Assembly: GCA_964540135.1 (NCBI GenBank)
Contig: CAZILK010000011.1
Location: 1 to 37,871, forward strand
DNA length: 37,871 bases
Reading direction: 5' to 3'
Source of the DNA: CAZCAQ01 sp964540135
GTDB taxonomy: Bacteria; Patescibacteriota; WWE3; UBA101185; UBA10185
The position numbers and the translations under genes were made by a program. Positions within the stretch are counted from its first letter, which is position 1. The number at the start of each line of letters is the position of its first letter. The notes beneath the pieces are model-generated. The model made no database searches, had not been told where the DNA came from, and saw nothing but the letters and a program-made list of their open reading frames with translations. Positions 16,307-23,388 of the stretch are shown here, piece by piece.

Positions 16307-17656
16307 TTAGTGCCTGGCAACAAGCAGAAATGTGGTTCTGTTATCATCGTGATCCTGCAAATTTGAATCTACAACATCAAAGCCATATAGAGTACCAAGA
16401 CCTGCTGGCCCAAGGATATAAACGAACTTATCAAGCTTGCCTGTCGCAACTCCCTCAGCTGCTTTGGCAGTATCAATATAGGCACCTGTACCGCTTAGCT
16501 TTTGAAGCTTTGGATATTTTAAAGCTAGTGTCTTCTCGCACTGCTTTAATACTTGTGGGTGAGCAATAATGTGATTAATTAGGTCTTGTTCTGTATCTTT
16601 TCTTTTCATTAGAAAATGCCTGATATTAATTGTAATTTGATCGACGATCCTGAATTTATAATTTCCAAGAACATTAATGGTTTCATCCACAATCCCTCCA
16701 AGAGTATTGCTGACTGCAAATAACCCAAAATCAATCGTGCCTTGAGTTAAACTTTCCAGTACATTTTGAGTCGTGTACAAATACTTAATTTTGTACTTAG
16801 CATGGCGCTCACCTCCATTTATATATGTATTTAGAGCTTCTTCGTTAAAGCTACCCCTTCCGCCTTGAATACCGTAAGTTACATATTTATCTGATACGGC
16901 ATTTGGTAGTAACTTGTTGTAGACAAGCTCAAGAGCCTTTCCTAGTTTTATTCTCATCTGCTTTGTATACGGATTGTAGGTTTGAAGATCCGAGAACAGC
17001 TCATATGTGTCATTGCAAGTTTGCTCCATAATATCTTGTAATTTTTTAGCTCCAAAAGTATCAATTGGAGTCGCTTTAAAGTTAAATTCCTCAAGAACTC
17101 GGCCAATAAAGTGTGCTAATCCTTGGCTGTTTGCAGCAAGTCGGTCGTGCTGACTTGGGCTTAACTCTACAATCTTTAATTCTTTGGCTTGAAAGTAACT
17201 TTTCCAGAACTCGTAATCTTTATTCTCTGCAGTAAGATTTGACAGTACAATAGGTAGCCCCTGAAAACCATTTTTTGAACTATCAGGGCCAAACATAGGA
17301 TGAGTTAGCATCGCCTTAAAGCTATATTTAGTTGAGTATTTTTTAAAGACATTTGCTGGGTATGTTTTAACTGATAAAACATCTACTAATAGCTGTCCAT
17401 CTAAATGCTTTGCCAGTTTACTCACGACATCCTCAAAGGTATTAATTGGAGTACAGATAAATATTACAGATGCTATTTTCAAATCGTGTAAATTAGAAAC
17501 AACCATCGTTGTTTTACTAAGGCTCTTGTTTTCAAATACTTTTTTCTTTGAGTCATAAAGTACAAGCTCAAAGTCATCTTTCAAAAGGTTATATAAAACA
17601 TTACCAAATCTTCCAAATCCCAGTATTCCTATTTTTGTTAAAGCTTTTGCTTTCAT
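16307..17656 (-). CDS. TyrA-PheA fusion: prephenate dehydrogenase plus prephenate dehydratase
   Basis: A 449-aa fusion. Residues about 7-260 are a prephenate/arogenate dehydrogenase: NAD-binding GILGFGRFGNVL, FICTPINTF, LTHPMFGPDS (catalytic His region) and SPSQHDRLAANSQGLAHFIGR. Residues about 265-449 are a prephenate dehydratase: YGIQGGRGSFNEEAL, DFGLFAVSNTLGGIVDETI, IIAHPQVLKQCEKTL and the terminal DDNRTTFLLVAR. No chorismate mutase (AroQ) or ACT regulatory domain is seen, so feedback control must lie elsewhere, for example in the leader RNA of the operon. It would send prephenate to both Tyr and Phe precursors. Starts with ATGA overlap to the DAHP synthase gene. The TRF motif of dehydratases reads TTF. 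Confidence 0.88.
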   Translation of the reverse strand: MKAKALTKIGILGFGRFGNVLYNLLKDDFELVLYDSKKKVFENKSLSKTTMVVSNLHDLKIASVIFICTPINTFEDVVSKLAKHLDGQLLVDVLSVKTYPANVFKKYSTKYSFKAMLTHPMFGPDSSKNGFQGLPIVLSNLTAENKDYEFWKSYFQAKELKIVELSPSQHDRLAANSQGLAHFIGRVLEEFNFKATPIDTFGAKKLQDIMEQTCNDTYELFSDLQTYNPYTKQMRIKLGKALELVYNKLLPNAVSDKYVTYGIQGGRGSFNEEALNTYINGGERHAKYKIKYLYTTQNVLESLTQGTIDFGLFAVSNTLGGIVDETINVLGNYKFRIVDQITINIRHFLMKRKDTEQDLINHIIAHPQVLKQCEKTLALKYPKLQKLSGTGAYIDTAKAAEGVATGKLDKFVYILGPAGLGTLYGFDVVDSNLQDHDDNRTTFLLVARH

Positions 17657-18552
17657 GAAAACTCCTTTGAACTGCCAAAAGTTCTGAATTTTGCTAATTC
17701 ATATATCATATCTTTTAATTCAGGAATTGTGATGTGTTGATTTGTATCTGTTTTTGAAGTTCCTACTTCAATTAAGATACCATCGTATAGGTAATCTATG
17801 CCATCTCGCATTCTCATAGCCTCAAGGGTTAGTTCAACTATTTTATTTCTTAGCTTTGGTCCAAAGCTGTGACTTGGATCAAAGTATAGCTTTGCGTTAG
17901 CTTTCTTTTTAACTCTAGTTGCAATATGGTGGAGAGGTGGGTTTCTAAACTCTTGTTTAAGAGGTATATCAAAGCCTCGGTGGATAAGTATCACATCACT
18001 ACGGGTTCCCAAAGCGTAGTCTGCAAGTCCTATCCAGGACTTTTCTACAGACGTTTCTTTAGTCAGGTTGTCACTTTCTTCACCAACCCATTTACCGTTT
18101 TTTATCCCGATTTTCCAGTTATGGGCGTGAGCATACTGACCCATCTCAAATAGTTGCCAACCAAGCTGGTTAACGGAAGGATTCCAAATAAGCATCTTGC
18201 CTTTCAAAGTTTCAAAAGAGGGAAGTTGGAGCAGTGGATTCATGATCTCCGAAGCTATAACAAGCCCTGTTTTTTGAATTAATTCTGCCATCAACTTAAC
18301 GCTTGGTGGTGTCATGTATTCTTCTTTGCTTTTACCATTTAAATATAAAGAAAGGTTGTAGTTATAAGCTTCATAATCTATGCCCATGTCTTTACCGCTT
18401 AGATTTAACGAAGAGCGCGACTTTAACCCAACAACTCTTGTCCCAGTAACAGCATTCTTACCGTTTACTTTTAGCTTTGCGATGTCTTCAATTTCATGCA
18501 CGTTTGCTTCGTCAACAGAACAAGGACCCGCGAATATATCTAGTTTAGTCAT
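17653..18552 (-). CDS. 3-deoxy-7-phosphoheptulonate (DAHP) synthase, class I NeuB/KDO8P-like fold
   Basis: A 299-aa TIM-barrel protein. IFAGPCSVDE near the start, NAVTGTRVVGLKSRSS, GLVIASEIMNP, IWNPSVNQ, IGIKNGKW, VILIHRGFD, LYFDPSHSFG and DGILIEVGTSKTDTNQ match the DAHP synthase type I order (phosphoenolpyruvate and metal ligands in GPCS, DPSH and E-x-G). It would condense erythrose 4-phosphate with phosphoenolpyruvate, the first step of aromatic synthesis. KDO8P synthase is the main alternative, but co-transcription with TyrA-PheA and the aromatic leader peptide favour DAHP. ATGA overlaps on both sides show a tight operon. Confidence 0.85.
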   Translation of the reverse strand: MTKLDIFAGPCSVDEANVHEIEDIAKLKVNGKNAVTGTRVVGLKSRSSLNLSGKDMGIDYEAYNYNLSLYLNGKSKEEYMTPPSVKLMAELIQKTGLVIASEIMNPLLQLPSFETLKGKMLIWNPSVNQLGWQLFEMGQYAHAHNWKIGIKNGKWVGEESDNLTKETSVEKSWIGLADYALGTRSDVILIHRGFDIPLKQEFRNPPLHHIATRVKKKANAKLYFDPSHSFGPKLRNKIVELTLEAMRMRDGIDYLYDGILIEVGTSKTDTNQHITIPELKDMIYELAKFRTFGSSKEFS

Positions 18553-19463
18553 ACAAACGACTCCTTTACTACTTTTAAACTTGGGAGTGTTGCCGTTTCT
18601 GTATTTTGACTGGCAATCTTTTTAAATTCTAAAATCTCTTTTTTTGTAGGGATAGCCGTCCCGTTTCCAGTCTTAGTGCAGTGTAGTGCTGATACAAGAT
18701 TTGCAAATTTCACACAGCGCAAAACACCCCACTTTTTTAACACACCAAATGCAAATGCCCCCCGGTAAATATCACCGGCTCCAAGCGTGTCGGCAACTTT
18801 AACTTTATAAGATGGAACGTGTTTAAACTCCTTTTTATCTAAAAGGTATGAACCTGCCCCACCTGCTGTTATAACAAGCTTAGAGGGACCGAGCTTAGTT
18901 AGTATCTCTTCATATATTTCAATTGGAATAATTGGCATGCTTGAGTGTTCAAGCATCTTAATAGTGTTTGATGATACTTCGGTTGATGGATCAACAATTA
19001 TTTTTGTCTCAGGTCTTTTGTGTTTTAATACCAGATCGAATGCTTTTGGCTCATGCCTATCAAACAGTATTAAATCCGCTTCTCTGATAAGCTGTGGAGC
19101 TATATTAGTTATTTTATTATGAATAGCTGTACTCTTGATTATCGTTCTTGAGCCGTTTTCGCTATTTGTTAAAACAAGGTTTACCTTTGAGGTTGGCGTT
19201 GGTGTTGTGATTAACTTAACTTGTTCAGACTTAAGTATAGCTTTAATTACCTCACCCTCACTATCTTTACCAACAGTTGAAACAAGACAACACGAAGCTC
19301 CAAGGCGCGCAAGGAGAATTAATGCTGTAGGAACAGGTCCGCCAAGAGAAATCAGCTCACAGCTAGCGTTCGTCTTAGAACCCTCTTTAGCGTAACCTTT
19401 GATCAGCATTGATTTATCAAGTACTGTTTCTCCAATTCCAAGTATTTTCATAAATTTAAGCAT
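18549..19463 (-). CDS. PfkB-family carbohydrate kinase
   Basis: A 304-aa ribokinase-like protein. ILGIGETVLDKSML at the start, SLGGPVPTALILLARLGA (substrate and glycine motif), LILFDRHEP, and VADTLGAGDIYRGAFAFGVL (anion hole and catalytic Asp in D-x-x-G-A-G-D). It phosphorylates a sugar or related alcohol; the substrate cannot be read from sequence. It is first in the aromatic operon, directly after the leader attenuator, which is unusual. An ATG at 19451 (MKILGIGE) fits the normal family start better than 19463, whose ATG lies 1-2 nt from the terminator U-tract. The downstream gene overlaps by 4 nt. Confidence 0.87.
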   Translation of the reverse strand: MLKFMKILGIGETVLDKSMLIKGYAKEGSKTNASCELISLGGPVPTALILLARLGASCCLVSTVGKDSEGEVIKAILKSEQVKLITTPTPTSKVNLVLTNSENGSRTIIKSTAIHNKITNIAPQLIREADLILFDRHEPKAFDLVLKHKRPETKIIVDPSTEVSSNTIKMLEHSSMPIIPIEIYEEILTKLGPSKLVITAGGAGSYLLDKKEFKHVPSYKVKVADTLGAGDIYRGAFAFGVLKKWGVLRCVKFANLVSALHCTKTGNGTAIPTKKEILEFKKIASQNTETATLPSLKVVKESFV

Positions 19464-19487
19464 TAAAAAAACCGCCCTTTGGCGGTT
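19464..19487 (-). terminator. Attenuator terminator of the aromatic operon
   Basis: On the minus strand AACCGCC (19487-19481), a 4-nt loop and GGCGGTT (19476-19470) form a 7-bp GC-rich hairpin followed by a run of U ending just before the PfkB start codon. Its 5' arm is shared with the antiterminator helix. Confidence 0.88.
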
Positions 19488-19538
19488 TGTTAACCTGAAC
19501 TCCCTTTTTACAACAGGCTAACTAGCCGCTTAGTGCGG
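19482..19538 (-). promoter_or_regulatory. Antiterminator and protector helices of the aromatic leader
   Basis: Minus-strand segment GCGGCTAGTTAGCC (19529-19516) can pair with GGTTAACAAACCGC (19495-19482) as a 4-bp and a 7-bp helix around a 3x3 internal loop, which destroys the terminator 5' arm. The same GCGG can instead pair with CCGC (19538-19535), which lies just after the aromatic codons of the leader peptide. The three helices are mutually exclusive, as in ribosome-mediated attenuators. Confidence 0.8.
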
Positions 19539-19584
19539 ATCCAAAAAACCAAAAATAAAAGCTTTTGGATATAGTCTGTTGCAT
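19522..19584 (-). CDS. Aromatic leader peptide (PheL/TrpL-like), 20 aa
   Basis: ATG at 19584-19582 to TAG at 19524-19522, 20 residues. Residues 9-14 are FYFWFF, six successive aromatic codons covering Phe, Tyr and Trp. It lies between a strong promoter and a terminator ahead of an aromatic biosynthesis operon, and its stop codon falls inside the antiterminator segment. When charged aromatic tRNAs are scarce the ribosome should stall on these codons, leave 19516-19529 free and allow antitermination; when they are plentiful it reaches the stop, covers that segment and lets the terminator form. No Shine-Dalgarno is present; the -10 ends 7 nt before the ATG, so translation is probably leaderless. 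It was too short for ordinary gene calling. Confidence 0.87.
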   Translation of the reverse strand: MQQTISKSFYFWFFGSALSG

Positions 19585-19589
19585 TAATT

Positions 19590-20093
19590 TTAGTTTACAG
19601 GAATATGATTTTGTGTCAATTCTTTCCATTTGGTAGTTAGAAATGCCTTGTGGAAGTCAATTGTGCCTTCCGGAGTATCCTCAAAAAACGTGCCGTCTGT
19701 TAACTTTTCCTGACCTGTGATTTTACATACACAGAATATAGAAATCGGTGCACCATAAGGATGTGTGTTTTCCCATGCCTTCGCATACACCACCTTTATA
19801 AGCTTGCAGGTTACCCCTACTTCTTTTAGTGATACTCTAGAACAAGCAGCGTCTAGGCTTTCGCCGTATCCGATAAAACCACCCGGTATATGCCAACCAT
19901 TCCAGTAGTTATCGTGTCTATCTGTTAAAAGAAAATCTTTACCTGTTGTTGTAAGTATAACTTCAACTGCTGGAATAGAGACAAAATGCATCGTACTTAC
20001 AAATAAATTATAAGGAAGATTTGGAAGCTTTATATTTTCGCTAACCGCTTTATTTAATAGTTCAGTTAGTCGGTTAAGCTCGTCTTCAGTCAT
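19590..20093 (-). CDS. Nudix hydrolase-like protein with a degenerate Nudix box
   Basis: A 167-aa protein with the Nudix fold: AVEVILTTTGKDFLLTDRHDNYWNGWHIPGGFIGYGESLDAACSRVSLKEVGV. The Nudix box G-x5-E-x7-R-E-U-x-E-E-x-G-U keeps the first Gly, Glu and Arg, but REUxEE reads RVSLKE, so two acidic metal ligands are missing. Weak activity or a changed reaction is possible. TATAAT (20105-20100, minus strand) ends 6 nt before the ATG at 20093, so the in-frame ATG at 20117, which lies upstream of this hexamer, is unlikely. Its last codons contain the promoter of the aromatic operon. Divergent from the glycosyltransferase gene. Confidence 0.82.
   Translation of the reverse strand: MTEDELNRLTELLNKAVSENIKLPNLPYNLFVSTMHFVSIPAVEVILTTTGKDFLLTDRHDNYWNGWHIPGGFIGYGESLDAACSRVSLKEVGVTCKLIKVVYAKAWENTHPYGAPISIFCVCKITGQEKLTDGTFFEDTPEGTIDFHKAFLTTKWKELTQNHIPVN
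19592..19619 (-). promoter_or_regulatory. Promoter of the aromatic leader and operon
   Basis: A perfect TTGACA (19619-19614, minus strand), a 16-nt spacer and TAAACT (19597-19592). It lies inside the last codons of the Nudix gene, and the -10 overlaps that gene's stop codon. The start of transcription is expected at or beside the leader peptide ATG. Confidence 0.8.
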
Positions 20094-20163
20094 TCTAGTA
20101 TTATACCCTGAGTGCACTTTCTGAATACTGTTTAAAATTAACCAAAGGGGGTAATATAGCTGT

Positions 20164-21696
20164 GTGAATCACGCAAAGCATTTAATTGTATGTTGTCTAC
20201 TATTTCTCTTAAGCTTGTGTTTGAATATTTGGAAACTGAACTACGGTCTTCCGTTCAGCTTTTTTGCAAATGAGCTTTTTTTAGCAGAACCAGTATTTAC
20301 ATTCTCATCTCATTTTTTTGAGTATATCAGATCAGGCAATCTAGTTGCATTTAATACAAATAATTTTGTATATGGTACCTTTCCAATTTACTTACTAACC
20401 CTCTTTAAAGTATCAGGCGACATGTTCATCCATGTTACAAAGCTAGGTGACTCAATGTCTCAGCACCTAGTACTTCGGCTTTTCACTGCATTTATATCGT
20501 CATTTATCCCTGTGATCACGTTCATCCTTTCTTTCAAGTTATTTAAAAACTTTAAAGCAGCAGCATTTGCTGGGGTTTTAGCTTCTCTCAACTGGAGTCT
20601 TATCTATTACGCTCACTTTTTAAATCAAGACATATTTGTTACCTTAACCTTTTTATTATGTATTCTATTTTTAACGATGAGTCTTGAATCTACTAAGAAA
20701 CTATCTTTGCTTATACTATCAGGTATCTTTTTTGGGTTTGCAGTTGGAACAAAGATTACAGTTGTTTCTTTAGTACCGTTGTTTTTGATTTACTTTTTTA
20801 AGCAAAAACAGTGGAGATTTGGAGTGATATTTGTCGGTGCTGCATTATTTGCGTTTTGTTTATCAAACCCTTTCTCAATCATTAGTCTTCAGGACTTTAT
20901 AAACAGACTACTTATTATGAGAGAGCGTGAGGCAGGCATTGTATTTACATCAGTTGACTTTGGTTTGTTTAAGTATCTACATGCTCTATCCTATTTACTG
21001 ACTCCTGAGATCTTTATCCTTGGATTGCTTGGTTTTTACCGTATCTTTAAAACTCCTAGTGATAAGAGAATGCATTTCCTCATTCTAAGTAGCATCTGTT
21101 TTACCGTACTATTTTTTACCAGTACTCCCAGACGTGTAGATCGTTGGGTTGTCTTTTTAATTCCATACTTCATTATTTATTCCTCATATTTCGTTTTTAG
21201 TTTAAAGAGGCCTTGGGTTAACTTCGTAATTTTAGTTACACTACTTGCTAGTGTCACCTACTCGGGTTCTTTAGTCCGGCAGTTATCGCTCGATAAGCCA
21301 CGTGCTAAAGCCTTTAAAGAGATGAAAGAGATAACGGCTACTCGGGATGTAAATACCTTAGTTTATACCGAAGAGGGATCAGATCTATTTATGCAGCTTG
21401 ACGGTACTCGTGTTATTTTATTTGAAGTTTATGCTTCACAACATGCTCAAAGAAGCTTACCTGTTAGTCCTAAGGGATACGACTATATAGTGTTATCTTC
21501 AAAAGCAATGGCAACTTTCAAAAAACCTTATATTGTTAAACATTATCCCGAGTATGCTAAAAGCTGGTCAAGCTTTGAGAACAGTGTTGCTCATTCGGAT
21601 CAATTTAAACTTTTCCGGTCCTATAAAACTACTAAGCTAAATTTGCTAAATATCGCAGAGATTAACATTTACAAAAATACAACAAACAGTCAGTGA
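20164..21696 (+). CDS. GT-C type membrane glycosyltransferase, second copy
   Basis: A 510-aa protein with about 10-12 membrane helices, including a cleavable-looking first helix (residues 7-22) and a first external loop LNYGLPFSFFANELFLAEPVF in which a Glu may be catalytic. SLNWSLIYYAHFLNQDIFVTLTFLLCILFL and GFAVGTKITVVSLVPLFLIYF follow the pattern of family 39 (dolichyl-phosphate-mannose mannosyltransferase-like) proteins. It probably glycosylates surface polymers or proteins using a lipid-linked sugar. Initiation is at GTG (20164), with TAATAT (20152-20157) ending 6 nt before it. It resembles the 4365 gene in layout but not closely in sequence. Confidence 0.75.
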   Translation: MNHAKHLIVCCLLFLLSLCLNIWKLNYGLPFSFFANELFLAEPVFTFSSHFFEYIRSGNLVAFNTNNFVYGTFPIYLLTLFKVSGDMFIHVTKLGDSMSQHLVLRLFTAFISSFIPVITFILSFKLFKNFKAAAFAGVLASLNWSLIYYAHFLNQDIFVTLTFLLCILFLTMSLESTKKLSLLILSGIFFGFAVGTKITVVSLVPLFLIYFFKQKQWRFGVIFVGAALFAFCLSNPFSIISLQDFINRLLIMREREAGIVFTSVDFGLFKYLHALSYLLTPEIFILGLLGFYRIFKTPSDKRMHFLILSSICFTVLFFTSTPRRVDRWVVFLIPYFIIYSSYFVFSLKRPWVNFVILVTLLASVTYSGSLVRQLSLDKPRAKAFKEMKEITATRDVNTLVYTEEGSDLFMQLDGTRVILFEVYASQHAQRSLPVSPKGYDYIVLSSKAMATFKKPYIVKHYPEYAKSWSSFENSVAHSDQFKLFRSYKTTKLNLLNIAEINIYKNTTNSQ

Positions 21697-21723
21697 TTCA
21701 AAAGATAAAAGTGTTATACTAAA

Positions 21724-21761
21724 ATCGACTTTAATTTATTTATTTTTCACTGCCAAAATTA
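21724..21761 (+). promoter_or_regulatory. Leader motif shared by purA and the 754-aa gene
   Basis: The 5' leader contains TTAATTTA, three bases, ATTTTT, one C and ACTGCCAA, followed by 5 nt and the ATG. Nearly the same string, in the same order, precedes the ATG of the gene at 34068 (34037-34067). No Shine-Dalgarno is present in either, so this may serve translation initiation or control. Confidence 0.55.
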
Positions 21762-23248
21762 ATGGAAAATTCTAAAGATGTATTGAAGTTGTATAAGTCT
21801 GTTGTAAAAGAAAAGAATATTTTAGCTAAAGTTTCAAAATTCAATCCAATTAAACAACCTAAAGGTAACTACCGATCAAACTGCATATCTGTCGAAGATG
21901 TATTTTTTGGAGATTCTGGCAAAGGCTCAGTGGTTGCTAAGTTTAACGAGATACTTGGGAGAAAAAATAAAAAGCTTGTCTCACTTAGATACAATGGTGG
22001 TGGAAATGCTGGCCATGAGAGTTTAATAAATGGAAAGATGGTTACTACCCACCAACTCCCAATGGGTATTGTAAAAGAAAATTGTACGGCAATCATTAGT
22101 AGAGGGATGTTAATACATCCTGAGGATATGTTAACCGAACTTGCTCAGGTCAAGAAAACTTTGGGTGATATCCCCGGCAGCCTAATGATAGATGAGCGTG
22201 TGAATTTAGGTCTAGACACTCACCGAGCTCTTGAGACTGCTCTTAACTTTAGAACAACTGGTGGCAGGGGTTCAACAGGTAGAGGAATCGCAACAGGATA
22301 CGCCGCTCACTATTTGAGGGTACCTGTAACTTTAAAGGATTTACTCTCAGCCAACTGGAAAGATACTTTTAGAGCTCATTACAGGCTGTTTAAAACTCTT
22401 GTTGAAGGTTTTGGTTCAGACTTCAATCTAGCCGTTTTAGACGTTGCTTCGTACGGCACTGAGAAGGGTCTTAAGCGTAAAGTAGGTTCAGAAAAAGAAT
22501 TCTTAGAGAGATTAGAATCAATTAGAACTAAGATGAGAAAATATTCTTCTGACTCTGTTTATTACTATTTAAAAGAAGTTTGGAGTAATGCTTCTATTCC
22601 GATAACTATTGAAGGGGCTCAAGGTGCCGGAATAGATCCATACCACGGTGTTTATCCAGATATTACAGCAAGTAGGCCGATGTCCAGAAATATTAACGAC
22701 GCAACTTATAATGTCATTCTCCCGGAACATGTTCCAGTTCGAGTTGCTGTCATGAAAACTACATACATGTCTAGTGTGGGCAGAAGAAGATTACCAACCG
22801 TTAAAGATGAACAAACAGAAAAATGGATTCAAGAAGCCTTTGACGAAAAGGGAAGATCGACCGGGAGATTGAGAGACATCTATCCTATATCAATCCCAAT
22901 AGCTCATTATCTAAGAATTGCTGCGGGCTATAATTTTGTAGCAGCAACGCATCTTGATGCCTCAAAAGAAGACACACCCGTCAAAGTTGTAACTCATTTC
23001 ACTGATAAAAAACAGGAGAAATAAAGCCATACCTTCCTTATCAAGATCACCTAGACAGTCTTGATGCTCAAGTTGTTGAATTCCCTGGATGGGATGGTGA
23101 AAAAGTGAAATCGATTGATGCTCCAAGCAAATTACCTAGAAACGCAAAGGCTTATCTCTCATTTCTAGGAGAGGCGATTGCCCCACTTGCAATTACTACA
23201 ACCGGTCCTGGACTTGAGGATTATCTTGACTGGTTTGCTAAAAAATAA
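21762..23248 (+). pseudogene. purA: Adenylosuccinate synthetase, split by a -1 frameshift at an A6 run
   Basis: The first 420 codons (21762-23024) give most of PurA: GDSGKGSVV (GTP/IMP loop), NGGGNAGH (catalytic His), RGMLIHPEDML, NLGLDTHRALETA, GRGIATGYAAHY, EGAQGAGIDPYHGVYPD and HLDAS. They then run into a stop. The remaining C-terminus lies in the next frame: from ACA at 23012 through PYLPYQDHLDS and EFPGWDGEKV to TTTGPGLEDYLDWF and TAA at 23246-23248. One extra A in the run 23007-23012 would restore a 495-aa protein. It could be an assembly or sequencing error, a real mutation, or slippage. PurA joins IMP and Asp with GTP to make adenylosuccinate. TATACT (21715-21720) gives a leader of about 35 nt. 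Confidence 0.87.
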
Positions 23249-23347
23249 TGAACGCTGTTTAAGTCATTATTGGTTTTTGGTAACAAGTTTAAAGCTGTAG
23301 AAATAATGTCTGGATTAAATAAACCTTTTCACATAGGTGTTTTGATA

Positions 23348-23376
23348 TTGTCAAACTTTTAGCTTTTAGCTATCAT
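23348..23376 (+). promoter_or_regulatory. Promoter of PIG-L copy 2
   Basis: TTGTCA (23348-23353), a 17-nt spacer and TATCAT (23371-23376), 12 nt before the ATG, so the 5' leader is only a few bases long. Confidence 0.6.
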
Positions 23377-23388
23377 CAAAAGACAGTT

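Noticed and set aside
16246..16569. Plus-strand open frame opposite the TyrA-PheA gene
   Set aside because: It is antisense to clearly conserved coding sequence of the dehydratase domain and the phosphatase start.
17653..18552. KDO8P synthase or sialic acid synthase instead of DAHP synthase
   Set aside because: The fold is shared, but the operon partner TyrA-PheA and the aromatic leader peptide point to aromatic synthesis. No KDO or sialic acid genes are nearby.
21904..21930. PurZ-like enzyme for diaminopurine synthesis
   Set aside because: PurZ enzymes replace the catalytic Asp; here the Asp of GDxGKG is kept and the substitution is at the next residue. No phage genes lie nearby.
23006..23013. 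A AAA AAC slippery heptamer as a programmed -1 frameshift site in purA
   Set aside because: The heptamer is present as bases, but the zero frame reads AAA AAA CAG, so it is out of phase for tandem slippage, and no clear downstream structure was found. Simple slippage on the A-run or a sequence error is more likely.
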